Positions 16,757-25,588 of a stretch of 64,000 bases of DNA are shown here, piece by piece. The position numbers were made by a program, and so were the translations under genes. Each line of letters starts with the position of its first letter. Within the stretch, counting starts at the first letter, position 1. Under the pieces are notes generated by a model. That model had not been told where the DNA came from. It did not search any database and was given only the letters and a program-made list of their open reading frames with translations. Source of the DNA: Clostridiaceae bacterium (GTDB taxonomy: Bacteria; Bacillota; Clostridia; Lachnospirales; Lachnospiraceae); contig CAJTGE010000001.1 in NCBI GenBank assembly GCA_910575795.1, positions 1 to 64,000 on the forward strand, read 5' to 3'.

Positions 16757-16770
16757 GCACCTCCTTGGCT

Positions 16771-16823
16771 CTATTTACATTCGCACTCCATATTATACAC
16801 TATTGAAGTGCGAATGTAAATAG
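16771..16823 (-). promoter_or_regulatory. abiE promoter with two operator arms
   Basis: CTATTTACATTCGCACT (16771-16787) and its exact reverse complement (16807-16823) are separated by 19 bases. On the minus strand they frame a near-consensus promoter: -35 TTTACA inside the outer arm, a 17-base spacer, and -10 TATAAT in the gap. AbiEi proteins of known systems repress their own promoter by binding two inverted repeats, and this layout matches. Confidence 0.85.
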
Positions 16824-16870
16824 AACTCCCGGAGATTAGTATGTCCAAATTGAAAACAATTATGCAAAAA

Positions 16871-16894
16871 GAGATGCCGCCGAAACGACATCCC
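16871..16894 (-). terminator. Hairpin after the gene at 16912
   Basis: GATGCCG-type and CGACATC-type arms form a short stem. On the minus strand it is followed by TCTTTTTGC. It probably ends the upstream gene before the abiE promoter. Confidence 0.5.
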
Positions 16895-16911
16895 CAAGAA
16901 AAAATCAGAAT

Positions 16912-17238
16912 CTACTCGTACTTTACTGTCTTAAACCCTCCGATTGAGGTGAACAGTTCGATAAAAGTTTCGTTAATATTCGCCATATAAAGATTCTCAT
17001 ACAGGAACCTTATTACTTCTGGATTTGATATTTCCATGACAGTACGCTCTTGTTTATTAATAAGAAAATATTGCTTGGTCTCACCATTGATAAAAAATTG
17101 TTGCTGAGTGCCCTCCCAGCGATCCAGCATATAATTGAACGAATTTATATCAGCATTTTTGCCCCAATCATATACCCAACATTCTTCACCATTTCTGATA
17201 ATTTTTCTGTACGTGTCCGGATTATAATAAACAGACAT
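16912..17238 (-). CDS. Unknown small protein (108 aa)
   Basis: The start at 17238 (MSVYYNPDTYRKIIRNGEEC) has GGAGG eight bases upstream. The protein is rich in aromatic residues (NGETKQYFLINKQERTVMEI; FLYENLYMANINETFIELF) and has no membrane segment or motif I recognise. It appears monocistronic, between the methyltransferase gene and the abiE operon. Confidence 0.6.
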   Translation of the reverse strand: MSVYYNPDTYRKIIRNGEECWVYDWGKNADINSFNYMLDRWEGTQQQFFINGETKQYFLINKQERTVMEISNPEVIRFLYENLYMANINETFIELFTSIGGFKTVKYE

Positions 17239-17353
17239 ATTTCGCCTCCTGCTCATAAGTATATTTGTATTATAGCAAAAAAGCCATCCTTCTTCTACAT
17301 ATAGTTAAAGCAACTGAGGGATGCCTACAAAAGACATCCCCCAGACGCAGATA

Positions 17354-18286
17354 CTATGCTGCGCTTCTGTTCAACGACCACATTCCCCTGCCATCATGAA
17401 AGAAGTATGTAGGATTGATCTGAAGCGTTTGGCGGATTTTTTCTTTCCACCACTTATTTGCCTGTGCTTTTTTGTGCGGCTCTATTTTCTCATAGAGAAA
17501 CGTGAGCGTCACCGGCTCGCTGCACTGTTCCAAAACGGCAGCAACCACATCACGCCATGTCGCCCCCGGCATATCCCGGATATCGACCTCCGCTTTTTTT
17601 GCCATGATAATCGGAACTAGAAGCGGTGAATCCTTTCGGACAATCATCACATATTCATGAAGAATCGGGATGAATTTTCCGCTATACTGTATCTGGTCTG
17701 AAAAGCAGTTATGCTGGGCCTTGATGATGATATTCTCCAAAGACCCCGGTTTGACGATTTCAGAAAGCATACTGTAAAGCGCGCCTCTTTTCTTAATGTC
17801 TCCCATTAAAACCGCCATCCTGCCACCTTTTTCAAGGGCAGAAAACTGCTTCATCATGGCATAATTCATTTTATCAACAAAGCTTTCCCAGTCCGGTATG
17901 CGCGACAGATCATACTGTCTCGGGTCATAGCCGTAGTTCTTTTGAACATCTGAGGCTTTATACATGACATCCGAAAACGTGACGATATCCCAATATGGAG
18001 GATGCCAGAAGATGAACTCCGGGCGCTCCGGGATCTCGCAGTTCATGATGTCAAAGCCGCTGTGCAGGTCATAGAGATGACTGCCAACGCCCAGCTTGTC
18101 CGCCGCCGCTTTGGTCGTCCCGCTGCCGCACATGTAGTCACAGATTTCTCCCGGGCGAAAGAACCCTAAAAGATCCTCAATCAGTCTGGGAGAGCAGTTC
18201 CCCCGATAACGGTTGTCGCCGCCTTCGCCACGCTCCGGATAGGAAACGATGCTGGTCAGCGGCCTTGTATCGCTTTTATAAGGCAT
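17354..18286 (-). CDS. DNA methyltransferase-like protein with HPPY motif
   Basis: The 310-residue protein has a SAM-binding motif I, DYMCGSGTT, at 50-58, and HPPYWD at 95-100 in the place of the catalytic DPPY/NPPY/SPPY motif. The order I then IV is the beta-class order. The C-terminal third has a small helical domain (TWRDVVAAVLEQCSEPVTLT). The target could be adenine N6 or cytosine N4; His in the first position of motif IV is unusual and activity is uncertain. AGGAGG precedes the ATG. No restriction enzyme gene is nearby, so it may protect the element from host restriction or mark its DNA. Confidence 0.75.
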   Translation of the reverse strand: MPYKSDTRPLTSIVSYPERGEGGDNRYRGNCSPRLIEDLLGFFRPGEICDYMCGSGTTKAAADKLGVGSHLYDLHSGFDIMNCEIPERPEFIFWHPPYWDIVTFSDVMYKASDVQKNYGYDPRQYDLSRIPDWESFVDKMNYAMMKQFSALEKGGRMAVLMGDIKKRGALYSMLSEIVKPGSLENIIIKAQHNCFSDQIQYSGKFIPILHEYVMIVRKDSPLLVPIIMAKKAEVDIRDMPGATWRDVVAAVLEQCSEPVTLTFLYEKIEPHKKAQANKWWKEKIRQTLQINPTYFFHDGRGMWSLNRSAA

Positions 18287-18297
18287 AACGCCACCTC

Positions 18298-18735
18298 CTA
18301 ACCTCCATTCTCAACAGACTGGTAATCTATTTCTATCGCCTCATCTGTCAAAATGGAAACATATTTTCGGAAAAGCCCTGCGACGGCCTCCTCCGTCATG
18401 AGCTGTCTGTGTTTTCCCATGTTCCAGGGATAGTCCGGCACATAGAGCAGATAATCCGTGCCGTCATGGCTGTCGCACGCCACAAGGTCAATGTCCTCTG
18501 CCTCAAGGATCACTTCTTTTAAGATGGTTGCTAGGCCAAGCATATAGTCCTGGTCGAACTCCAGATAATCCTCGTAGGCCGGCTCCGATATCTCACTCTC
18601 ATCCAGCCATTCCTGTATTTTCTTTTGGTACTCCGGCGCCAGGGAAATCAGCTTCTGCAGGCGTTCCACAGACTCATCCGTAATATCGGAAACGCAGATT
18701 CCATAGCCGTAAGTATGCCATTCTGAGTAACTCAT
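18298..18735 (-). CDS. Unknown acidic protein (145 aa)
   Basis: The protein MSYSEWHTYGYGICVSDITD is acidic, with DYLEFDQDYMLGLATILKEV and DGTDYLLYVPDYPW. I do not know the family. Its start overlaps the stop of the upstream gene by four bases, and the methyltransferase starts 12 bases after its stop, so the genes from 21350 to 17354 look like one operon. Confidence 0.65.
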   Translation of the reverse strand: MSYSEWHTYGYGICVSDITDESVERLQKLISLAPEYQKKIQEWLDESEISEPAYEDYLEFDQDYMLGLATILKEVILEAEDIDLVACDSHDGTDYLLYVPDYPWNMGKHRQLMTEEAVAGLFRKYVSILTDEAIEIDYQSVENGG

Positions 18736-19073
18736 ACTGCACCTCCTAACGGCACATCATCATGCCAGTTGTTTTTTGCACTACGAAACAACTCCACGAG
18801 TTGCCTCACAGTCATGTCAATATCGGAAACATTTTCGGTAGCCTCAAACCCATCTGCACTTAATTCAAACCAGCACTGGTCCACCTCCTCGTCAAACCTG
18901 TCAAAGCGTTTTTCAGGAAGCCCCACCTGCCGGGGAATGAAATATTCCCCACAGTCTAGACAGGATATGACTTCTGCGATTTGCGCTTCGCTTATCTCAC
19001 CAATAACCACACAGGAATTTGGCATCTTGTAGTTGTCGGCATCCCGATAGAGATAGTTGAGCCTTGTATTCAT
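18732..19073 (-). CDS. Unknown protein (113 aa)
   Basis: The protein MNTRLNYLYRDADNYKMPNS has the segments GEISEAQIAEVISCLDCGEY and FIPRQVGLPEKRF. I recall relatives in mobile elements, where the middle part resembles a small conserved fold, but no function is known. It sits six bases after the gene upstream and overlaps the next by four bases. Confidence 0.65.
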   Translation of the reverse strand: MNTRLNYLYRDADNYKMPNSCVVIGEISEAQIAEVISCLDCGEYFIPRQVGLPEKRFDRFDEEVDQCWFELSADGFEATENVSDIDMTVRQLVELFRSAKNNWHDDVPLGGAV

Positions 19074-19079
19074 AGATCT

Positions 19080-19943
19080 TTACGCCTCCTCCTGCAGATA
19101 CTCATTCACAAACTCATGTGCAACCTCGGAAACTGTCTCCCAATAGGCTTCCCAGTAGGAATCGTTTTTGCCCAGCTTGTTCTGGAGCCTTTCCGGGAAA
19201 CGGGGATCCTGGACCATGCGGTTATATTGCTCATCGGTCAGCTGATCCAGCTCATCCCAGTCTGACACCTGCGATACAAAATCCTCAAGCTGGCAGGATG
19301 CCTGATAAAGCCATCCCATCTCCCTGACAAACCGGTTGGAAACGCAGAGCTGCTGCGAGACGATTGCGATATGGTAATGGCTCTCACAGTATTCGCCGTC
19401 AATGTAACATTCATAGAGGGAGTCCGTGGAATGCTCCTTGAACTTCTCATCATCCGCCCATTGCGGAATACAGCCGCTTTCCTGCTCCTCTTTCAGCTTC
19501 TGCACCAGTATGCGTTTCGCATCATTGAAGTCCGTATAGACCTCGGAAGAATTTCCCTGTTCGCCATCTACCGCCCAATCTTCAAAAAGAATATAAATCC
19601 TCGGATGCTGACGGCATTCTTTCAGATCATCAAGCGGCTCCACCATAGACGGAGCCATGATGACAAAATCCAGAATGATGTCGTCAATAGTCTTTTTCTG
19701 GCCATACAGTTCAGAAAAAACATCTTCCAGCTTTTTTACTTCATAGGGCAGTGCTGGAACTTCAAAAGAGCAGTATATATCCGGCGTTTCATTTTCCGTT
19801 TCCTTATCCTCTCCATCACGGATTTCCGTAATCGTTCCATACAGGCCCTCATACTCGCTTCCCGACGTTCCCACAATGGGAGCGCCGACAACATAGGTTG
19901 TGCCTTCATATTCAAATTCAGCACCGATTCGATTGATAATCAT
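19080..19943 (-). CDS. Unknown acidic protein (287 aa)
   Basis: The protein starts MIINRIGAEFEYEGTTYVVG and is strongly acidic, with EIRDGEDKETENETPDIYCS and many Glu/Asp runs. There is no signal peptide or membrane segment. AGGAGG precedes the ATG. It is part of the overlapping gene run from 21350 to 17354. No family recognised. Confidence 0.6.
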   Translation of the reverse strand: MIINRIGAEFEYEGTTYVVGAPIVGTSGSEYEGLYGTITEIRDGEDKETENETPDIYCSFEVPALPYEVKKLEDVFSELYGQKKTIDDIILDFVIMAPSMVEPLDDLKECRQHPRIYILFEDWAVDGEQGNSSEVYTDFNDAKRILVQKLKEEQESGCIPQWADDEKFKEHSTDSLYECYIDGEYCESHYHIAIVSQQLCVSNRFVREMGWLYQASCQLEDFVSQVSDWDELDQLTDEQYNRMVQDPRFPERLQNKLGKNDSYWEAYWETVSEVAHEFVNEYLQEEA

Positions 19944-19956
19944 TTTAATACCTCCT

Positions 19957-20214
19957 TTATTCCGAAACTTTTATCGCAAACAGACAACGTGGATCATAGC
20001 GCATTTCGATAGCCGCATTCTTACAGGCTTCCTCTTCGTTCTCCGCTTTTATGACTGCAATAAACGGCGTCGGCTCCATATCGTGCCATCTTCCTTCGTT
20101 GTCTGTACCGCACATATCCAGATCCGCCAACTCATCATCTGTCAGACCAACAATATCAAACATTTGTGAATCACGAACCCATGACGAGTCCATCCAAACG
20201 ACATATGTGTTCAT
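19957..20214 (-). CDS. Unknown small protein (85 aa)
   Basis: The protein MNTYVVWMDSSWVRDSQMFD is acidic, with EPTPFIAVIKAENEEEACKN in the centre. This short beta-alpha layout suggests a small compact domain, but I recognise no family. It sits 11 bases after the gene at 20226-21350 and 13 bases before the next. Confidence 0.6.
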   Translation of the reverse strand: MNTYVVWMDSSWVRDSQMFDIVGLTDDELADLDMCGTDNEGRWHDMEPTPFIAVIKAENEEEACKNAAIEMRYDPRCLFAIKVSE

Positions 20215-20225
20215 CTGTGTCCTCC

Positions 20226-21350
20226 TTAAATGTGGTAGTCTACGGCAGCCAATACCGCATCCTCATCCATCTCATCAATGTGTCCGTCAATGCAACTGCG
20301 CCAGTCTACCGGAACATAGTTTCCGGATTCCGGATCCAACACGCTGTCTTCAATACTCAACCACTGGCCTGCATCCACAATGTCGTGTGAGCCTATCGGG
20401 TACTTCCAGCTGTTTGGAATTCCATACTCCTCAAGGTATTCCTCCAGCGCAGAGCCTTTTCGGTAAACGTATCTGCCCCAGTGCATAACTCCGTCCGGAA
20501 CAATTTCTCCGTCAAAGTCGGAATCGGTCTTACCAGCCAAAAACATTCGTTCAAGCTTGTAAAAACGCTCTTTTGCTTTCTGATTTCTCCAATTCCGCAT
20601 TTCCTCCCACGCAATATCCTTTTTTCTGGCTGCACATGCCCATAAGTATCCCTCCAGCGCCTCAGCTTTTTCGCCCGAATTGCACCAGCTTGTCTCACCA
20701 ATGGAATACTCAAGGCAGCTGTCTTTTACCAGAAACATCTCTGGCCAGCGTCCACCAATGGAATACCAATCCCATATAGCATTTGGATTATAGTAATACC
20801 CATAGCCTTGATGCTTTTCGTCAAAAGAAAAGCCGCATCTTTCTTCCGCATATTCCTCAAAACTTTTATAAAGTTTCCTGCGGGGATAATTGGACAGAGC
20901 TATCATTCGTTTTGCTTTCTTAGTACGCTTTTCATGGTGAAGCGGTCCCGCATCCCTTTGAAATACTTTTCCGTCACGGATAATGAATCTGCCCCAGAGA
21001 GGATCGCCGTATTGCTCCACAATTGTACCTTGGGGAAGTTTGATACAGTCAACCGCACTCTTGTATTCTTCACGCAGTTTTTCTGTCCGGTCATCAAACT
21101 CCAGATATTCCGGATCCTCCATCGACGCGCAATAAGGATACATCAGTTCAGAAACGCCGCCATTTACTGCACGGGAAAATGATGACTGAAGGTTTTGAAA
21201 CCTCCCAATCGTAAAGTCCAGCATAAAGTTCTTTGTTTCTATTTGTTTCTGAAGTTCTAATTCCTTCAGGGCCTCCACTATCTGTTTGTCCAGTTCCTTG
21301 TCTTCCCTTATCTCAGGAATTTCTAAAATTGCTAATGTTAAAAAGTGCAT
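20226..21350 (-). CDS. Unknown protein (374 aa) heading a small-gene operon
   Basis: The protein MHFLTLAILEIPEIREDKEL has a segment GYGYYYNPNAIWDWYSIGGR near residue 185. It resembles a motif in uncharacterised Firmicute mobile-element and phage proteins. KLPQGTIVEQYGDPLWGRFI and a basic central stretch also stand out. I can give no function. It heads the run of genes down to the methyltransferase. A GC-rich hairpin (21372-21405) separates it from the VWA gene. Confidence 0.6.
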   Translation of the reverse strand: MHFLTLAILEIPEIREDKELDKQIVEALKELELQKQIETKNFMLDFTIGRFQNLQSSFSRAVNGGVSELMYPYCASMEDPEYLEFDDRTEKLREEYKSAVDCIKLPQGTIVEQYGDPLWGRFIIRDGKVFQRDAGPLHHEKRTKKAKRMIALSNYPRRKLYKSFEEYAEERCGFSFDEKHQGYGYYYNPNAIWDWYSIGGRWPEMFLVKDSCLEYSIGETSWCNSGEKAEALEGYLWACAARKKDIAWEEMRNWRNQKAKERFYKLERMFLAGKTDSDFDGEIVPDGVMHWGRYVYRKGSALEEYLEEYGIPNSWKYPIGSHDIVDAGQWLSIEDSVLDPESGNYVPVDWRSCIDGHIDEMDEDAVLAAVDYHI

Positions 21351-21371
21351 AATTACCTTCCTTTCTGGATA

Positions 21372-21416
21372 ACAAGAGGGCAGCCGTAGAAATCCGGCTG
21401 CCCGTTGTGTTTTTTA
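21372..21416 (+). terminator. Hairpin with T run on the plus strand
   Basis: GGGCAGCCG and CGGCTGCCC form a 9-bp stem, followed on the plus strand by GTTGTGTTTTTTAT. The neighbouring genes read the other way, so it could stop antisense transcription or shape the mRNA between the VWA gene and the next gene. Confidence 0.5.
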
Positions 21417-21429
21417 TAATTTGATGTCG

Positions 21430-23682
21430 TTATACCCTTATATGCCGCTTAACTACAGCGGTCAGTTTTGTGGGCAGTTGTTTTAAATCCGAGATATCCA
21501 TGAATGAGTCTCCGTAGATTCTCTCAATGTTCTGCTTGTCATCTCCAATTGCCGCAGCTACAAATAAAATGCCTTTGCGCTGATATTCCTGTTTGATGCC
21601 GCGTAGATCCTCCTCAGCTGCAGAACCGCTATATCCACTGTCAGCAGGCTGCCCATCTGAAACCAGTATGAGGATTTTTACTGCTTCCGGCCGCTTAGAC
21701 AGCTGTTCCGCTACAAAACGAAGCGCTGCTCCGTCACGGTTACTGCCTCTGGCCGCAATGTCCATCATACGGTATTTATCATCGTGGTCAAAGCCGTCAA
21801 ATTCCGCATAGGAATACAGTGCCACCGTATTTCCAACATCGGTATAATCGGTGGAATGACCATAGACCATTACCGGAATGTCCAGGCTCTGACAGAAATC
21901 ATACAGAATGATAGCCGAGGCTCTTGCATAAGTACAGCGGTCACAGGAACACATGGATCCTGACTCATCCAGAAGCAGACCGACTGCCAGTTCCGGAATT
22001 TCATTGGGCAGGTTATTTTTGTAAAACACCTTCCCATCGTTCCTGCACAATGCGTGCACATCCAGACGTCGGCCCATGATAAGACCGGTTAGCTTGCCGC
22101 CTCTTCGATTTTCCTTGAGCTGCTTCTGCAAACTCTTCTGCAGCTGGCGGGAAATATTGATCAAAGGCCCCGCAATAGCATTATACTGTTCTATAAGCTC
22201 CTCATCCACAGAGGCAATCCGGTTGATTCGGATAGGTACTCCTTCATGGATATTCCCATAGGAAATGTTCTGAGCGACATCATTCAGCTCCTGAATCCTT
22301 TCATTCTCCAGCTGCTCGCAGGCCGCCTTTTCCGCCATTTTATCCAGAAGGCGTTCAATATCAGCCGCCGCACGGTCGTAATGCTCCCGCTCGTAATCTT
22401 CGTTTTTTTCCACGGAACCACCAACAGGTTCTGAGAGCGATTCTGACTGGTGATAAGGAATACGCCCTTGCTCATTATCGGAAGTTTCCTCTTTTCCTGA
22501 ACCAGAATTCCTCCCATTCAGCGGGATTGCGTCTTCATCTGAAGAATTATCGCTTTCCCCAGACCCAGATGGATTTTCTTCCGTTTCAGAGTCAGTCTGG
22601 GAATCATCCTCATTCTCGGCGTCTGCATGGGTCTGTGCACGTTTGTCTGCCGTCGCAGATTCTTCTGTCTCACCAGAAGCTTCCGGTACCGGTGTGCTGT
22701 TTCCTTCACCCATTTCAGAACCGCCGGCAATCGCTCCCAGCACTTCCGATAAGGTTTCTGCAAGACTGGTGGAACCGCCGGAGGCTTCCGCCTCTTCCTG
22801 ACGTTTTTTACATTCCTCACAAAAAGATTCGATATAGTCCCAGCACCTTACCAGTACCATATTGACGACATTCAACCGGTCTTTTCCGGACTTGCTCATT
22901 AAAGCACTGTCAATATCGGTAATCAGGCCAAACACTGACTGAATCCTTTCGTCGCTGAGCGGTTCGTCTCCATACTTGATTTCTCCAAATTTGACATAAG
23001 ACAACATGATCTGAAGGATGCTTTCAAAAATATGCTTTCCTTCATCCTCATTTTCAATCAGCTGTGTCACTGTTTCAATATGTTCAAAATGCTGCTCCCG
23101 CAGCTTTTCAAGGCCGTATCCCAATGTGCCCGGAAAATTATTCAACATCCTGTTTTCGATATACCCATCCTCAATTACATTGGAAATATAATGGGAAACC
23201 ATCTGCACCATCTCAAGATTTTTTGGATCGGTTTTCACATAATTCCAGAATGCCTTTTCGTTCCGTGCATCCGCTGTCGTTTTCAGATCCGGCGGATAAG
23301 GATACCAACGGTAACTTCCCAAATAATTGGTATGTGTCTGCGCCGCCAAGAAGTCCGTATAAAGGACATGACCCAGTTCATGTGCGAACATGCCGCATAC
23401 GATCTGGTAGCGGTTTTCCCGCCCCTTTACCTTCGTGACCATGGAATTCCCGGCATTGATACGTATAAGCATATTATCTGTTGATGCCACATGCTTTTCT
23501 CTCGGTTTCCAGTAAAGATTAACGCGGACCCGTCGGTTATAACGATACCGCCTCGTCTGTGCTGCCGCCAAATCTTCAAAATGTCCCGCCAAAAGACGGG
23601 ACGAGAAGAATTGTCGGTCTGAGATTTTACTGCGCTGCTCATTGAGCCGCTGTTTTACTAACTTATGATTCACCCTCGCCAT
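21430..23682 (-). CDS. HEXXH and von Willebrand A domain protein
   Basis: The 750-residue protein has a zinc-protease-like HELGH at residues 101-105. A long acidic, Ser/Glu-rich linker (about 310-430) follows. The C-terminal von Willebrand A domain has the metal site DESGSM around residue 570 and later LILVSDGQPADSG. This resembles CobT/NorD-type VWA proteins that pair with MoxR/CobS-type AAA ATPases, as with the gene 28 bases upstream. Such pairs remodel or insert metals into target proteins. The four Cys of MCSCDRC next to the metal site are notable. No chelatase target is nearby. Confidence 0.8.
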   Translation of the reverse strand: MARVNHKLVKQRLNEQRSKISDRQFFSSRLLAGHFEDLAAAQTRRYRYNRRVRVNLYWKPREKHVASTDNMLIRINAGNSMVTKVKGRENRYQIVCGMFAHELGHVLYTDFLAAQTHTNYLGSYRWYPYPPDLKTTADARNEKAFWNYVKTDPKNLEMVQMVSHYISNVIEDGYIENRMLNNFPGTLGYGLEKLREQHFEHIETVTQLIENEDEGKHIFESILQIMLSYVKFGEIKYGDEPLSDERIQSVFGLITDIDSALMSKSGKDRLNVVNMVLVRCWDYIESFCEECKKRQEEAEASGGSTSLAETLSEVLGAIAGGSEMGEGNSTPVPEASGETEESATADKRAQTHADAENEDDSQTDSETEENPSGSGESDNSSDEDAIPLNGRNSGSGKEETSDNEQGRIPYHQSESLSEPVGGSVEKNEDYEREHYDRAAADIERLLDKMAEKAACEQLENERIQELNDVAQNISYGNIHEGVPIRINRIASVDEELIEQYNAIAGPLINISRQLQKSLQKQLKENRRGGKLTGLIMGRRLDVHALCRNDGKVFYKNNLPNEIPELAVGLLLDESGSMCSCDRCTYARASAIILYDFCQSLDIPVMVYGHSTDYTDVGNTVALYSYAEFDGFDHDDKYRMMDIAARGSNRDGAALRFVAEQLSKRPEAVKILILVSDGQPADSGYSGSAAEEDLRGIKQEYQRKGILFVAAAIGDDKQNIERIYGDSFMDISDLKQLPTKLTAVVKRHIRV

Positions 23683-23710
23683 ACAGGGTTGACCTCCTTT
23701 CTAAATACGT

Positions 23711-25585
23711 TTATGCGATTGCTTTTCTTCGCCTCTTTGTGAAAATCGGTTCCAGAACAGCACTGATCAGCGCCTCACGGTCTACTTCATCCGTTGTTGC
23801 TTTACTGATAATCGTGTACAATGCCGACTCATATACATCGCCGGTAATCTCACTGCTCACAATCCAGTCAATCAGGCTGCGCATACCATAAGAGCCGTCC
23901 GTAATACTGTTCTTTCGGCAATACTCCGACAGATCGTTGACCACCTGCACCATCTGGGATATCTGATACTCATCTGTTGCGCCCGTGACGGCCATGGCGC
24001 GCTGCACCATAACTTCAGGCGTCGGAAGTTCCACATCCCGTACCAGACTCATTCTGTCGATAACAGACTGGTTCATGCTGCGGCATCCCTCATATCCGAC
24101 ATTAGTTGTTACTACGACCACCGCATCCGGATGACGCTCTATCACCTCTCCGGTAGGAAGCGTGATTGCCCCGGTCTGCTCCAGCAGAGAATTCAGTCCT
24201 GGCAAAACGCCGGGCTGGACAATTGTCGTAGGCTCCTGGATCTCAATGACATACCCATACTTCAGAGCCTTGATAAAATCTGTCTCAATATAAGTATAGG
24301 TTTGACCACTGCTCTTGGAATTTTCATCTCGTCTGGACAGGGCACACACCTTCTCCGTTACGCGATCCAGCACAATGCTCATACAGTCCTGAGATGTTGC
24401 GGCTGCATTTTCTACACCAGTTAGAGCCTGATATACCCCCGCCGGATCATAATCCATATCATCCAAATCCGGCAGATTCATCATTTTGGATACGTTGGCA
24501 TAGTTGATTCCACCCATACTCGCCAAAATCGCTTTTTCATGATCAAGCTGTGCATCCCCGGTAGAACCCGAATCGGTATCCGGAAAAATCTGACCTATGA
24601 AATCATATATCTCTGTTCCTGCTGAGCAGGTATATGCCATATACGGAAGCCCCAGTCCTGCTGCAATCGCTTTTGCACTTCTGGTCTTTCCGGTTCCTGA
24701 CGGTCCACGGAGGAGGAAATTCCTCATCTGCGTCGGTTTCCCGGTAGTTGCCTGAGCATGTTTACAGATATCAACGACTTCCTGCGGAATGATGTACCAT
24801 TCCGGGAGCACCGGTATGAGCTGCTTTTCCTGGCTGCTCATAGTCCTTGAATGCAATTTATATTTTCCGACAAAATCTGCGTGTTCAACGATCTCCTCTG
24901 CTTTTTTTACAGTAACCCTTTCTGTCTTCGCAAAGATTGTAAATTCCCCCGCAATCACATGGGTAGGCTCAAAAGCGCCGGAATCCAGCTGCACCTGAGA
25001 TACACGCATCAGATTTCCGGCCTTGTCCACACTCACCTTGACGGCTGCTGTACAAGCGGTATTCTTGATACGTCTGTAAGCGTTGTCACAAAGCATGGCC
25101 ATATACTTCGTAGCCGAGGATAAATCTGAAAATCCATGACTAAACTGATCGCGGTACAATTCAAAATTATCACTGAATTCCTCGTCATTCATAAGCACTG
25201 GAAATAGTGCCATCATAACGGCAGCTCCGTCACGCCCTGATGTGTTCAGCACATAGTTTTCAAAAGTTTCCGTGTTCTTGTCATACACACTTGCCATTAG
25301 CGAACCGGAATTGCTGTCATATACTACCAGATGATAATCATCAGGCCCCATGGACGATTTGTATTCAGCAACTGTCCTGTGGTCGATGACCCCGACAGCT
25401 CCTTCGGCGCTGCCATCCATGCAGCGGCAAACTGCATGTACCGCTTTTATGACTGTTGAACACAAAGTTGCATTTGTCCCATCTCCATATTTCGATGACA
25501 CTGACACCTTTTTATTCGTCAGCGTATCAAACGGTTCCGGTAAGGGACGGCTGTAATTGAAAATATTGTTCATATATGCACTCAT
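23711..25585 (-). CDS. MoxR/CobS-type AAA+ ATPase
   Basis: The 624-residue protein has an N-terminal region of about 270 residues without a recognised fold. An AAA+ module follows: Walker A GPSGTGKT at about 292-299, a GxxxYDFIGQIFP-type segment, a Walker B/sensor area DAVVVVTTNVGYEG, and ERHPDAV before it. The C-terminal lid contains DLSEYCRKNSITDGSYGMRS. This is the MoxR/CobS type, which works with VWA proteins as a chaperone or metal-insertion motor. AAAGGA precedes the ATG. The HEXXH/VWA gene follows directly, so the two very probably form one complex. Confidence 0.85.
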   Translation of the reverse strand: MSAYMNNIFNYSRPLPEPFDTLTNKKVSVSSKYGDGTNATLCSTVIKAVHAVCRCMDGSAEGAVGVIDHRTVAEYKSSMGPDDYHLVVYDSNSGSLMASVYDKNTETFENYVLNTSGRDGAAVMMALFPVLMNDEEFSDNFELYRDQFSHGFSDLSSATKYMAMLCDNAYRRIKNTACTAAVKVSVDKAGNLMRVSQVQLDSGAFEPTHVIAGEFTIFAKTERVTVKKAEEIVEHADFVGKYKLHSRTMSSQEKQLIPVLPEWYIIPQEVVDICKHAQATTGKPTQMRNFLLRGPSGTGKTRSAKAIAAGLGLPYMAYTCSAGTEIYDFIGQIFPDTDSGSTGDAQLDHEKAILASMGGINYANVSKMMNLPDLDDMDYDPAGVYQALTGVENAAATSQDCMSIVLDRVTEKVCALSRRDENSKSSGQTYTYIETDFIKALKYGYVIEIQEPTTIVQPGVLPGLNSLLEQTGAITLPTGEVIERHPDAVVVVTTNVGYEGCRSMNQSVIDRMSLVRDVELPTPEVMVQRAMAVTGATDEYQISQMVQVVNDLSEYCRKNSITDGSYGMRSLIDWIVSSEITGDVYESALYTIISKATTDEVDREALISAVLEPIFTKRRRKAIA

Positions 25586-25588
25586 ACG

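Noticed and set aside
21593-21811. Plus-strand frame inside the VWA gene
   Set aside because: Shadow frame without ribosome site; the minus-strand gene has clear motifs over the same bases.
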